Positions 34,310-46,500 of a stretch of DNA of 64,000 nucleotides are shown here, piece after piece. Numbering within the stretch: the first letter of the stretch is position 1; each line of letters opens with the position of its first letter. Position numbers and translations under genes: made by a program. The notes below the pieces were generated by a model, which worked only from the letters and a program-made list of their open reading frames with translations, made no database searches and was not told where the DNA came from. This stretch comes from Salvia splendens (Eukaryota > Streptophyta > Magnoliopsida > Lamiales > Lamiaceae), in contig NC_056044.1 of assembly GCF_004379255.2 (NCBI RefSeq), forward strand, positions 8,224,001 through 8,288,000, read 5' to 3'.

Positions 34310-35364
34310 GTCGGCGACAATCATGTTGTGCAAGATTATGCACGTATACATGATGTCGACCATATTCTCCATAAACCACGTACAAGCCGGGGCTTTGATA
34401 ATGTTGAAGCGAGCTTGGAGAACCCCGAACGCTCTCTCCACATCCTTGCGATCAGCCTCTTGCTTCTGCGCAAAAAGAGCCTGTTTTTCGTTCATCGGCC
34501 TGTTGAACGTCTTCACGAAGGTTGGCCACTTCGGATAGATGCCGTCGGCAAGATAGTACCTCATTTTATACTGCCGGTTGTTAGCGATGAAGTTGATGGC
34601 CGGCGCATTACCATTCAAAACTTCGCTGAAGAGGTCGGATTGGTTAAGCACGTTGACGTCGTTGTTTGATCCGGGGACCCCGAAATACGCATGTCAAATC
34701 CATAGCCAGTAGTCGGTAACGGCCTCGAGTATAACGGTGGGGTGGGTGCCTTTGTGGCCGCTCGTTTATGACCCCCTCCACGCCACAGGGCAATTCTTCC
34801 ATTGTCAATGCATGCAATCGACGCTGCCAAGCATCCCGGGGAATCCGTGCACTTCTTCGTGAAGTCGGAGCAGAAACTGACAATCTGCGGTGCTTGGCTT
34901 CCGGAGAAATTTGTTGGTGAAGGCTGCCCGGACGCCTTTGCAGAAGTTCGCAAACACATTCTCCCGGTGCTTTCCCCAATGTGCAGGTATTCGTCGAACA
35001 CATCCGTCGTTTGTCCAGTAGCAAGCTGACGGATTACTGCACTACATTTCTGGAGCGTCTTGTGACTGGGACGGCCAACGGCGTTGAACCCTTCTTGAAA
35101 GAACTCTTCTCGAGCTGCCAATGTATTTGCGATATGCAGAAATAGTCGTTTCTGCATGCGAAAACGACGACGGAAGTAGGTCTCTCCCCATACCGGGTTC
35201 TCACAGAAGTAATCGCGTACCAACCTTGCGGCCGATTCCTACCGGTTACGATGGATGTAAGTTCGGGATCGCCTTTGAGGCGGCGCGGCCTCCTCCTCCT
35301 CCCTACGTCGATCTTCTTCTAGCGATTCTTCCATTATTCGACACATTTGCTCAAATGGATCCAT
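34310..35364 (-). pseudogene. Harbinger transposase 2, multiply broken and truncated
   Basis: Homology starts at ATG 35364 (MDPFEQMCRIMEESLEED). A TAG follows YIHRNR, after which the open frame gives LVRDYFCENPVWGETYFRRRFRMQKRLF, FDEYLHIGESTGRM, then frameshifts through the first catalytic Asp region near 34800. LWI is followed by TGA (34696-34694) at the same codon as in the 25.5 kb copy, then HAYFGVPGSNNDVNVL with the second Asp, ERAFGVLQARFNII with Glu, and CIILHNMIVAD, where the Athila insertion cuts it. The C-terminal 30 or so residues are lost. Confidence 0.87.
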
Positions 35365-35843
35365 GAATGGATTAAATTTGGGAGAAGAATAATGTTTTGA
35401 GATGAAGAATGTAGTGTGTTTGAGTGAGAATAAAGAGTTTTTTTTGTGGATTAATTTGTGGGAATGATTTGATATTTTTAAAAGTGATTGGGGGCTTAAA
35501 AAAATACAAAAAAAATTAAATTTGTAAAAAATGGCTATAAATGGCTAGTATAATTTTGGAATTTTTTTTATTTTTCGAATTTTTTCTGAATTTTAAAAAA
35601 AACAAAAAAATACATTTTCAACGGAAATAAATGACGCCCACTCGCGGGCCGGCGAGTGGGCGTCACGGACGAACCACAGCTCGCCACGTGGCCAACGCGC
35701 GTGGCGAGACAGTTCGCGGACTGTCTCTCCACGACGAGACACGGGACGGGCTGGGACGAGACGGAGCCCGCAACGCTCTCTCGTTGCGGTCACGTCTCTC
35801 CGAGATGAGATAGAGACAGCAACGAGACGCGTTGTGGATGCCC
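34310..35843 (-). mobile_element. PIF/Harbinger element 2, cut by Athila
   Basis: Minus-strand element. The right terminus (its 5' end) reads GGGCATCCACAACGCG inverted, ending at 35843, and is followed by TTA at 35844-35846. Subterminal sequence 35630-35830 is GC-rich with repeated GAGAC and CGCGTGGC motifs in both orientations. The transposase runs leftward to 34310, where the Athila LTR begins. The other end of the element is not in the window. Confidence 0.8.
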
Positions 35844-35896
35844 TTACAGCCGGTTGCGATAGAGACGGATACTAAGATAAAATAATTAGAGGATTA

Positions 35897-36149
35897 CTAC
35901 GTCCGTCCCACAATAAGAGTCACATTTTGCTATTTTGGTTCGTGCCATAATAAGAGTCACATTTCACTTTTTCCATAAATGGTAAGTAGATCTCACATTC
36001 CACTAACTCACTCCACTCACATTTTATTATAAAACCAATATATAAAAAATGGACCACATATTACACTAACTTTTTCAACCCACTATTCTTTATATTTCTT
36101 AAAACACATGCCCATATCAAATGTGACTCATATTATAGGTCGGAGGTAG
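35897..36149. mobile_element. Stowaway (Tc1/mariner-type) MITE
   Basis: 253 bp with inverted ends CTACGTCCGTCCCACAATAA and the complement of ATTATAGGTCGGAGGTAG, flanked by TA (35895-35896, 36150-36151). AT-rich core, no coding capacity. Confidence 0.85.
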
Positions 36150-36273
36150 TATTAATGAATATAGAGATACATACGGGGGCAATCAATAAAAGTAATGCCG
36201 GCAATGAAAGAACTGACAATGTAAGTAAAACAATAATGGTATTCTTCCTTGACGACTAACCATCATATATAAC

Positions 36274-36505
36274 TACTCCCTCCGCCACAAAAAATAGTCT
36301 CATTTGTGAACGACACAAGTTTTAGTGAGAAGTTGGTAAAATAAAAGAGAAAAAGAGAAAAAGTGGATAAAGTAAGGAAGAGGGGGAGAAAAAGCAGATA
36401 AAATATGAAGCAATAAAATTTAATAGAGAAGAGAAAAAGTAGGTAAAATGTGAGAGAGAACTTTCCATTTTCAGAAATGAGATTATTTTTTGAAGACATC
36501 CCAAA
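36274..36505. mobile_element. Degenerate Stowaway-like MITE
   Basis: Left end ACTCCCTCCGCCACAAAAAA with TAGTCTCATTTGTGAACG; the right side carries the inverted AATGAGATTATTTTTTGAAG, but the terminal bases are decayed. The right boundary is approximate. Confidence 0.55.
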
Positions 36506-36582
36506 AGAAAATATAAATACCAAGGTGGACGAATCTTTTGTTGAATGAGATAGTGTCCATCTTCAATCATCTCACGTGTAGA

Positions 36583-36978
36583 GTAATTTGTCCATTTTGG
36601 TGTGTTCTACCATAGTAAAGTCATTAACCTTTTTTATAAAAATAACACATTTTCTCTCACTTATTTTACTTTTCTCTCTTTCTACTTTATTATCTCTTCA
36701 ATTTATATACTCTCTCTGTCTCATTAAAAATGAAACATTTTCCTTTTTGAATTGTCCTATTAAAAATGAAATGTTTGCTAAAATGGAAACAACTCTAACA
36801 CTACTTTTTCGTCTCTTTTATTTTACTCTCTCTTCATTAACTCATAAAACAATATTACATAAAATTTCATGCTGATTCTCAAATGTTCCATATTTAATGG
36901 GACGGATTGAATATTTAATATCTATTTCTTAATCTTCGTACCAAAGAAATGACTTTACTACCGCTGAACGGAGGGAAT
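36583..36978. mobile_element. Stowaway-like MITE carrying a second MITE
   Basis: Outer ends: CCATAGTAAAGTCATTAACC near 36609 and the inverted AAATGACTTTACTACCGC followed by GGAGGGAATATA near 36950-36978. Inside, about 36711-36913 has its own inverted ends (CTCTGTCTCATTAAAAATGA and the complement of CATATTTAATGGGACGGA). The inner one is younger. Boundaries approximate. Confidence 0.55.
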
Positions 36979-37601
36979 ATAAGTCAGATATCAGACTCGA
37001 TATTAATTAATAGATATTTCTATCTTCAACACGGGAAATGATATAATAAAAGTGGATGTCCCAAATTACTTGTAATTTTGGTTTAGACGAGCAGTCAGTA
37101 TTTTATCTATAGTGGATGATAATAATATTTAAATTTGGGCTTAAATTAAATTAAAGAATTGATTTAATTGGTACCTAAAGTGCTAAACTGGGCCCAATTC
37201 CAATCCTCCATAGATCTTTGATCTAGCCCAACACACGACTTAATGACAAACCCAGAAGATAGAGGCGCATAATCACGCTCACTCTTTCTCTCAATTTTCG
37301 AAAATTATCTCTCTCCCCCCCCCCTGAGTTTTTTGAAAAGTCTATGGTTTTTCCCTAGGGTTTCTTTGTCTTCAATTCTTGTCCGGCTCCAGAGGAGTTG
37401 ACGAGTTTTGCCCATACAAAGGTCGATTCTGAGTTTTGGGAACAGATAAGAAGATTTGTAGTTGAAATCAAATTCAGATGACAGAATTAAAGTGGTGATT
37501 GAATTTGGTTCCTGAATTTTACGTACAACGATATGCTTTATGTGATTAAATACATGAATTGATTTATTGTGTAATTATATGATTAATTGCATAATTTTAT
37601 G
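36979..37601 (+). mobile_element. LTR-like fragment, opposite orientation to the 37760-40300 LTR
   Basis: The segment around 37080-37240 (AGTGGATGATAATAATATTT and neighbours), read inverted, resembles 38240-38480 of the Copia-type LTR, including ATCATCCACTAT and the CATTAATTAAT stretch. It also has leader-like sequence (CTAGGGTTTC, poly-C near 37314). I take it as an older, diverged fragment of a related LTR. Weakly supported outside that segment. Confidence 0.4.
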
Positions 37602-37759
37602 TACTCCTCCGTCTCATAAAAATATGTGCATTTTCCATTTTCGTACGTCCCATAAAAATATGTGCATTCCATTTCTGGAAAATTATCTCAGTTTATTACT
37701 CCTATACATCAACTTATTTACAACATACCACCAATTAGCACTACTAATAATGTGGGTCA

Positions 37760-40300
37760 TATTGGGGTTTGGTGCCTCTTGCACAGCTGAAGACATGCAT
37801 AAACAAATAAATCAGATCCACAGATCCATTTGACCGATTATGGGATTAATTAACCACATGTTAAACACAAAATTGAACGCAAATAATTCATGTAAAAGGA
37901 ATTAAAACCTAAAACATGAATTTCCTACGGTTTAGAATTACCGATCTGATTCTCCAAAGAATCGACGATTGCTTGCGCCTTCTCCACATGAAGATCTTCG
38001 TACTCGACCACGAATCTTCTAATCTGTATCCTGAATTCAGATAATAACCTTTGGGTGGACAAAGTTTGTCTGAATCGAAAAGGGATGAATTAGAAAGAAG
38101 GCAGAATATCAGTTCTGTCAAAAACTGATTTTTCCGTCCACTCCCAGAGGGGAGCACGGAAATTATGATTAAAATTATCATTAATCTTCTTTCTAATCTC
38201 CTTTTATATAATATTATGGGTTAAATTAGGGATCCATGGAGGTTGGATTTGGTCCAAACCTGTTGGACTTTTACTAATTAAATTGAGTCTCGGTTTAATT
38301 CAAATCCAAACATAATATTATTATCATCCACTATGGTATAATAATATTGACTGCCCGTCCAATCCCAAATTATGAGTAATCTTGGCTTTACCTCTTTAAT
38401 TTATTATTTCTCGTCTTTAAGATATAAATATCCATTAATTAATTTAAGTCTGCTATTTGACTTTAGTTAATTAATATCTTTTTCCAAGAGTTATGTATTT
38501 CAAAATCTTTATTTAATATTCTGGAATAAATTCCAATCGGCCGGGTTTATGAATAATAAAACCTATTTCGACACCACTTGAGGATATTATCAAACTGGAC
38601 TCACCCAGCACACGATTCATTGCAATAACAATACTAGTACCTCTAGACATTGATCGCAACTACCCAAGATATCAGGATTCTTGGATTACAAAAAATCTGC
38701 ACCTTTTGATAAATCAAAGTAGTCCATAATCAATAACGTATGCCAAGTAATGTTATGTCAACAATGATTAAGAAATAACAATCACCGAGACCTCGTCTTT
38801 TAGTAAATAGCAAGAAAGACTTATCTCAACTGTTAGATCCTTCAGTGCTATACCACATCAGTGTCGTTTATTTCCTAAGGTAAGGGAACATGCGGACTGA
38901 CACTGTAACCTTTCACGATATATAGTCAAAACTTATCTAGGTTGTGAAATTATGTTTCTCTTCTACAAAGGACCGACTGTGTCACCTTCTGTGAACGTCG
39001 TTCACGACCAGTCTACTATGTAGAAGAATTAGACTTATTTGCTTTTTATACATTTAAATGTTGAGTGAATTACATTTTTAGGCAGTATACTTTCAGCGAC
39101 GAACATTTGCGGTCCCTATACTTGCAAAATATTATTTGTGGTCCGCATTGCTTTTTGTAGGTGCTTTTTCACCTTTTTACAACATTTTCGGACAAAAACA
39201 CCCCAAAAGGCCTAAAGGGCATTTTTGTACACTCACTCTCCAAAAGTAGGTACTTATTTTGATATTTATGTTAGTTTGGGTACTTTAACTATGATTTGTA
39301 TTTTATTCGAATAATTTTTGTTTGGATTGGTTATAGTGTGCACAAGGGCGGAACTAGGAAAAAAAGAAGGGTGTGGCTTAAGCCCCTACCCAAAAAAAAA
39401 CTCTAGTTTTTCTTCTTCAAAAATTTTCTAAATTTTTACAAATTATGTTTATCCCTTACAAAAATTCTGCTGCAGAAAAATAAATGATCATTGTTGAATG
39501 AATGAGAATGGCTGAATCTGTGAGAGTACAAACTTACAGAGATTAAAAATGATTTCCGAGAGGTTCAGGAAGAAGCAGCCTGATAAAAATAAAATAATAA
39601 CAATATAATATTATTTTTAATTGCTATCACTCTAACTTTTAAAATATTAAATTATTAAATTATTTATGCTTAAAAGCATAATATTTAAAGATTTCTAAAA
39701 AGTTTTAAAATGTGAACCCTTTTTTTTTAAATCATCATTTTAATTGATTCATCTTAGTTTGAGGAAATAGAATATGTGTTTATAGTAAATCGTTTTTCAT
39801 TAAGTTTAAACATAAGAATAAAACTATGCATATTTTTTATACTATAATCAATCCAAACAAAAAATAACAAAAAAATTCGAATAAAATACAAATCACAGAT
39901 AAAGTATTTAAATTGACATAAATACCAAAATAAGTACCTAAATTTGGAGAGTGAATGTACAAAAAAATCCCTTTAAACTTTTGGAGGTGTTTTTGTCCAA
40001 AAATTTGGTCAAAAAGTGAAAAGGTACCTGAAACGAGCAATTGGTATAGTATAGGGACTACAAATGATATTTTGCAAGTATACTGTCCACAAATGTTCGA
40101 TGCTGAAGTATAGAACCTAAAAATGTAATTCACTCTTAAATGTTTGAGAAACATCTTATAAATGCATACGCAGACATCAATGCGATAAAATTACTTCTTC
40201 TTGTCTTGGGTTAAAAGTGGATTGTAGAGTTTATTGTATACAAGCAATTCTATCCGTGCAACATGATCGAAATATGTTTTTCAGTATACCAATCCTAACA
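37760..40300 (-). mobile_element. Copia-type solo LTR, minus strand, with a nested MULE
   Basis: Minus-strand start TGTTAGGATTGGTATACTG at 40300, a start I associate with a widespread plant Copia LTR family. It ends near 37760 (CCCCAATA). The flanks are GGTCA (37755-37759) and GGTCC (40301-40305), a 5 bp duplication with one mismatch. Without the inserted 1073 bp element it is about 1.46 kb. No primer site, internal region or protein remains. Assignment to Copia is from recollection of the terminus. Confidence 0.65.
39063..40135. mobile_element. Mutator-like non-autonomous element (MULE)
   Basis: Perfect 9 bp duplication TTAAATGTT (39054-39062 and 40136-40144), the Mutator hallmark. Terminal inverted repeats are about 270 bp each (39063 to about 39340, and about 39837 to 40135), starting GAGTGAATTACATTTTTAGG. 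The roughly 490 base core is not repeated and contains no transposase. A captured-sequence origin for part of the core (about 39480-39590) is possible but unproven. Confidence 0.92.
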
Positions 40301-40339
40301 GGTCCCGCTATCCATTAACACTATTTTAACTACTATTCT

Positions 40340-43230
40340 TGTAACGCCCCACTTTTCGAACCCTAAAGTACTGGTTTTAATGCTATTAATTTTGTGAAGT
40401 CCGTGAATTAATTGTCGGTAATTTAATTGGTGAATTAATTGTTGTTGGACTAGAAGTTGGGAAATAAAATATATTGCGAATATAAATAATTCCTTTCCGT
40501 GAGGAATATTTATAGGACTCAATTCCGTGTTGGATCCGATAAATTAAATAATTAATATAAAAGTCCAGTCCGTGATAAATAAATTGCGGACTGCGCGATT
40601 TAAAATAAAATACAATGGGCTGTGAATTAAACTAAACTAATTAAAATAAAATATCCTTGGTTTCAATTATAATTAAAGATTCTGCGCAGATTTTCCTCCT
40701 CCGTGAAAAGATATTCCTCTTCCGTAATCTGCAAATAAAATACCAAATAAATTCAATTAAATCAAAAACAAGAAAAAAAAAGAGAAATTCGAATCCTCCC
40801 TCTAATCCCACGACTAAACCCACTCTCTCCCCCCTAAAATCTCTCCCACATCCAAACCACCCATCCCTCTAATTTAATCACCAAATCTATTCATTCTGCC
40901 TATTCTACAAGTCCTCTGCAGCAAGAACCTCTTCAAATTTTAATTCAAGGTAATCAATTTCATCAATTCGTTTTGTAGACTCCTCAATGTTGTTCGAAAT
41001 CAACATCTGTAATCTCTGTTGACAGAAACCACATCCGGAGGAACCTCTTTGTTCACCCAACACAATTTTCATTCCAATTCAACTGCAGGAAGAAGGTAAA
41101 AAAAATTCCTTTTAAATTTGAACTCCATACACATCAAACACACGCTTACTTTCTGCATTCACCCATGACTGCCATCTTAAACTCTCGCAAATTATACGAA
41201 CAAACTTCCATCAACAATCAAACACCCTCATTGTGTAATTGAAAATTAAGAACGAAAGAAATGTTTTTTGGAATAAGAACTTATCTTTCGGGGTCTTGCG
41301 GGGCTGAACGGGTTGGTTCCGGGATGTTTTGGGGCTGTTCGGAGGGAATCGGGACTGTTTCGGGGTGGTTTCGGGGCTGCACGACCACCGACGGAGCGGC
41401 GGCAGCAGCAGCCTGACCCGGCGGCACCTCCCGGCAGCAGCGGCGGCATCTCCCGGCAGCGACGGCAGCAGCAGCGACGGCAGACGGATTTGGCGGCGAC
41501 GGAGCAACGGCTGTCCGACAGATCGACGGGATTTCCCCCGCTCCGACGACACTGTGGCGGCCACAACTTGTCTTCCCGGTGAGCAGCGGCCGACGGCGTG
41601 GAGTGAATCGGAGCAGGCGACGAACGGATTGGGGGGGTTCCTTCCGTTTTGGTCGAGAGTGAGAGAAGAAGAGAGATAGGGTGAGAGAAAGAAAGAGGCG
41701 TGGAGAAGGAAGGTGAAGTTTTGGGCTTTTGTTTCTTTTAAATGACTTGGGCCTTCATTGAATAAAATTGGGCCTCATTAATTAGAAGTGGGTGGATTAA
41801 TTAAATTGATGAGCTCCTTTTTAATTGTTGGGTTTATTTTGGTAATTGGAGATACAAGGTGATGAAATAATTAAGTTTTGGGCCGATAATTAATTGGGGC
41901 GAACTTTTAAATAAATCCTTGAATTGATAATTAAATTAAATGTGGGGACTTATTGAATTAATTTCGGAATATTTCAACGAGTGAATAATTATATCCTAAG
42001 TCCGAAATAAATATAGTTCGAGGGAAAGTTGTTGCGATAATTAATTACACCTTTTATAATTTTGGGGATTTTATTTCGATATCATTAAGAAAATACGAGG
42101 AGCCAACGGTGGAAATTGGGAGCGTAAGCGGCCGTCGAACAATCGAAAACCGAGATAAATCGAGATAAAAGACTTGCTTAGGATGCATGCATTTTTAGTT
42201 ATTTGTTTAAAACAATGTGTTGATTTATCTATTATATAAATTGTTAAAGGTGAATCATCGCAAGGGAATCGTGATCGCAAAGGAAAGAACGTAATTTCAA
42301 ATTAAGCACTCGAGGTGGGCTTTCTTTTACTAAACTCTTTTACGTTTTCAAAAGTATGATTATGGTGGGATAAGGGTGGTTTAAATTGTTATGTCATGCC
42401 ATGTTTGTTTTGATGATGAGATTGTTGCCTGATGCCTAGTTTGTGAGTTCGCTCCATTAGGCTATAGGGCTATGTTGAGATTGTTGCCTGATGCCTAGTT
42501 TGTGAGTTCGCTCCATTAGGCTATAGGGCTATGTTAAACGAATTCGGGTCTGAGTAGGGCCGCAAACCCTATCAGGCTAGTGTACACAGGTGAGATCGTG
42601 AGCCGTCCTTGCTAGTCGGCCGGTCTCGTGGGCGAATAGTGTGGCCACACTTTCGTCGCACCATGGAAAGAGGATGTGATTAAATGATGGAAAGAGGATG
42701 TGATTGAATGATTGATGAGAAAGTGAGGAGATTGTTTTGACTGGCCAGTCTATGAAATTGTTTGTGATACTCGATGATATTTCTTTTCTAAATGTAAAAC
42801 TCGAGTTCACTATGGTATGGATGACATAACTTTCATCAAATGTTTTCGGCATAAGCCCACTGAGTATATTAAGTACTCAGCCCTGCATGTGTTTTCCCTA
42901 TGTGCAGGTTGAGCGGCGACGAGCAGTTGGTGGTGTTGAGCAATTTAAAATTGAAGCATGGTTGGTTAGTTGTGAACTACGAGTGTCGTTATGTCTCCAC
43001 ACATGACGTCACTCTTTCTCTTGAACGCTTCCGCTGAGACATTGTCTTTACTCACCATTCTTTTAGCGTTGAACCTAATTATTTGGATAACGTCGACCTC
43101 TTGGCCCTTTGTTGTTAAATATTAATTATTGGTCAAACTCTTTATTAAAACCCTAGTTCTCTTCGTCTATTTATTAATTCTTTTATTCACGATCGCCCGT
43201 ATTTATTAACCCTAAAGGGCGGTCGTGACA
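40340..43230 (+). repeat. 5' LTR of the 11.95 kb element
   Basis: Contains a GC-rich block of CAG/CGG-type repeats (about 41390-41500), a 59 bp tandem duplication (42421-42479 and 42480-42538), and the CAGCCCTGCATGTGTTTTCCC block near 42880. The open frames in the GC-rich block on both strands are repeat artefacts. The same LTR family appears as a solo copy at 17623-20428. Confidence 0.93.
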
Positions 43231-43233
43231 GTT

Positions 43234-43245
43234 TGGTATCAGAGC
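43234..43245 (+). other. Primer binding site for initiator tRNA-Met
   Basis: TGGTATCAGAGC, three bases after the 5' LTR, is the standard plant initiator-Met primer site. Confidence 0.92.
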
Positions 43246-46200
43246 CTCAGTTTCGTTCCGCTCTGGACCCAAGAGTCTTTTGAGTTAAAATCTACCCTTG
43301 TATTGATAGACTAAAGTGTCGAATGTCGAAGGCTCAACACCACAACTCGTCACGCCCAACCGCGAAGAAAGAGGTAATATATTTTAGTGAGAAAAACTTT
43401 TATGAGAAAGCTTTGGAGAAAGGAAGATGAGAAAAATTTTGAGAAAGAGAGAAGAAAATTTTAATAAGAACGAGGAAGTAGAATCATTCCATGAGGGATC
43501 GATTTCAAGTTGAGAAGAATATTTGCTGATGCTTGAAAAAAAAAAAAAAAACAAGTTGTGAAGAGGAACGATGGATTGTTTGTTTTACATGAAAGATGAA
43601 AGTGGATGATCAAGTATGATGAGTCAAAACTTTTACTCTAAAGTTGAAAGTGAGATGTGGAAGTTTGAGAAAAGTGTGAGAGGTTGAAGAAAAATTTATT
43701 TCAAAAATTTTGAATGTTAATGTAAAGTGTGAAAGTGTTTTGCTTTGAGATGTGAAAATATTGTGTGTGATAATACTTGTTTATCTGGAGGATGCACGAC
43801 TTTTAATGCGATGATGAAATGAGTTGTGAACTTAGAGTGCCTAAGATGTAGGCCTAGATGACTGTGCGAACTATAGTTCTAAGTTGAAAACTTACCTATT
43901 GCTTTTCTGAGCAATGAAAAATGAACGAGAATCTGAAAGTTGGGGCGAACCCCTATTTTGTCAAGATACGAGGAAAGTAGATCAAGAGTGGGGATGGAGG
44001 TCGGTGGACCATGGTTTTTTTTTTCTATTTCTTGGAATGACGCAAATTGTTGGAGCAAGCTTATTGTGTGAAACATGTATTAATTGATGGTCTATTGGCG
44101 TTGAAGTATGAAGTATATTATGAAATTGTTGGTGGGAGTGAAATCTGACGCTATGAACTTTGTATGCGAACATAGAGTGCCTAAGAAGTATGTTAAATTG
44201 AACGACATCGAATTTAGTTGTTGACAACTGCAATATCACTTTTCCGAGTGATAGGACAAATGGGAATATGTGGTGTGAACTCGAACTTTATTGAATGATT
44301 ACAAATTCAGTATTGTTTTTCCCTGAATGACAAGAACAAGGAGAATGCGAAAATACGTAGTATATGATAAGTAGTTTAAGAAAAGAAGAAGTGCAAATTG
44401 AAGAGATGTTCCAAACGAGAAAATGTTCGAGGCAAGAAAAGACGCGAAATGAGGTAACCCTACAACGGAGGTAGAGAGCATACCTGCGATCTAATAAGAT
44501 AAATCCAATCATATGTCAAAAGTGGCGATGCGACGAAAATGACTGTTAAAGCATGTTGAGAGCGCGTGTATGCCTACAACGTTTCAAGAGAATGAATGTT
44601 ATCACGTGCAAAGAATATTATGAAGATATGGCTTTCGACTACTGATATTAGTTGTAACGACACGATGAATCTCAACTTGGAGTCCAAGGTTTCTTAGAAC
44701 GATGTTACCATGTGCAGGCTCGCGAAAATGGACTACGGAGTGCGACCTTCGTAGCTAGAATGAATGATTTTAAATCAACAGTACTTACTTGGATTCTAAA
44801 CTCTTTTTGATATATATTGAATAACCTGAACCCTTGTCTATTTAAACACCTTGGTTGACTCATGCTTTGCGAGTAATGCCCATTGTTTTTTTTCCTATAT
44901 CGAGTCATGACTTATTTCTAGTTCTTGAAAATTTGGGCTTGCCTTTGTAACTTTGACATCTTGATTAGTAGTCTTCTTTGATTCATCTTTCGTAAGGACA
45001 ATATTTTGACCTTATGAGCTTCTGTCATTGAACTTCACTCTTAAAGTTGTTTGCAGTTATGACCTTCAGTATGATTATATCTCCCATATATGTATCTTCA
45101 AAGGGTGGAATATTCTTCATGGAACTTTTGTACACCTTTTTATTTCGTAACTATGCATGCGGCAAATTCTTTCGTGCAGAAGTGAAATCCTTTTTAGCTC
45201 AGTTTCACTACACATATTGTTTCATGCGCAATGATTTTTCTTTCTGCAACACCAAGTTAAGGCTATCATGTTCTATTTTTCCTTAACGTGTTTGATAAAG
45301 CTGACTTTCCTAAAATGTTCACTTCACGTTGGTTGCAAACCTGTGAATCCATTGATGTGATATCGTTATTCCATATTTTAATCTTCGTTGAACCATGATT
45401 ACTGTTGCTTCATGGAAACTGCCTACCTTTCTAAATCCTCATGCAACTGATCATTTCTGGCCATGACATGTTTGGGACATTATCCATTGCCGTATGGACC
45501 TTTCAAATTTGATCGGACAACTGAATTACCTTTTTGGTAGCCTACTACGGGAATTGAGATCTATTTCAGTCTCATCCTATTTTCATGACCTATCTTATGT
45601 TCTTTCAAACTTTGTTGGGATAATCCAAACCAATTGTTGTAAGTTAGTGTGGAGATTTAAAGGAAAAGAGCTGAAATTGTAATTCTTGTTTCCTTGAGTG
45701 ATTTTGTAAACTCTTCCAATTTAAAGAAGTTTTAGCAGTGTTGTTATAATTTGAAATCAGTCCATATCCAAGTTAAGACTGTTTGATTAAATTTTGAGTT
45801 CTTGATACATATTCGGAGTTCTTGATGCAACATTGTTGGGAAAGGCAAAAGCTCGATTTTTTTTAGATATGCATGGGAAATAAGTTTTATAGATCGGCAC
45901 GCACTGAAATGATATACCAACCAGAAGTGTAGACATGACCAATAGAATGGGACGAGGAATATTTCGCATTTACGAACTGCTTGTAACGAGCTAGAAATAG
46001 AATGTCGTGTTATGTACATAGATAATGAGAGAAAAAAAAATGTTAAGAAAAATTTTAGGCACATGGGCCTGATCGTCTTGTACGGTATAGAGATCTAAGG
46101 TGAAAATAGTTGATCGATCGATACGAGGATGATGAATAAAACTAAGTGAGCAACGAGGAATGGAGTATTTAAAAATACGACAATTGCCGAGAAAATAAGA

Positions 46201-46500
46201 GTATGTTAACTAGGTGACACCATCAACAAGGAGAGAAACATTCGAGTCAAGATATGTCGAGTAGGAAAGGAATCGAAAGAAAGAACGCGTGGTATCCCCA
46301 CCACCTCCTCAACCAAAGTAGAGAATTAGGAACATTATTATAAGAATTTTTCGCATAGGAAGAAAATGGAGGGAATGTTGGAAGAAGTTTTCAGTGATAT
46401 GTTCACATCTTGATGAAGTAGACCGAAAGTGAAAATGGCGAAATAAGTTTGGCTTTATTATACACAGGAGATTAGGACCGTTAAGAAAAGTCATGTTGGA
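43246..46500 (+). other. Internal region without recognisable gag or protease
   Basis: About 3.25 kb where gag and protease would be. The first ATG (43323, MSKAQHHNS) dies within about 30 codons. From 43380 to about 44700 the plus strand is A/G-rich; from about 44800 to 45750 it is T-rich. A diverged repeat is visible: AGAGTGCCTAAGA occurs at about 43836 and 44168, each followed by a similar 100 base stretch with a TTTT(C)CTGA-type end, and a third weaker one starts near 44283. A poly-A run lies at 43534-43550. No domain is recognised. Confidence 0.6.

Noticed and set aside
41211..41679. Arg/Ala/Gly-rich open frames on both strands (also 50265-50803)
   Set aside because: CAG/CGG-type repeat in an LTR, open in many frames at once; no protein homology pattern.
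44705..46064. Several minus-strand open frames of 60-106 codons
   Set aside because: They lie in the T-rich part of the element interior, are rich in Phe/Leu/Ser as expected from composition, and show no domain.
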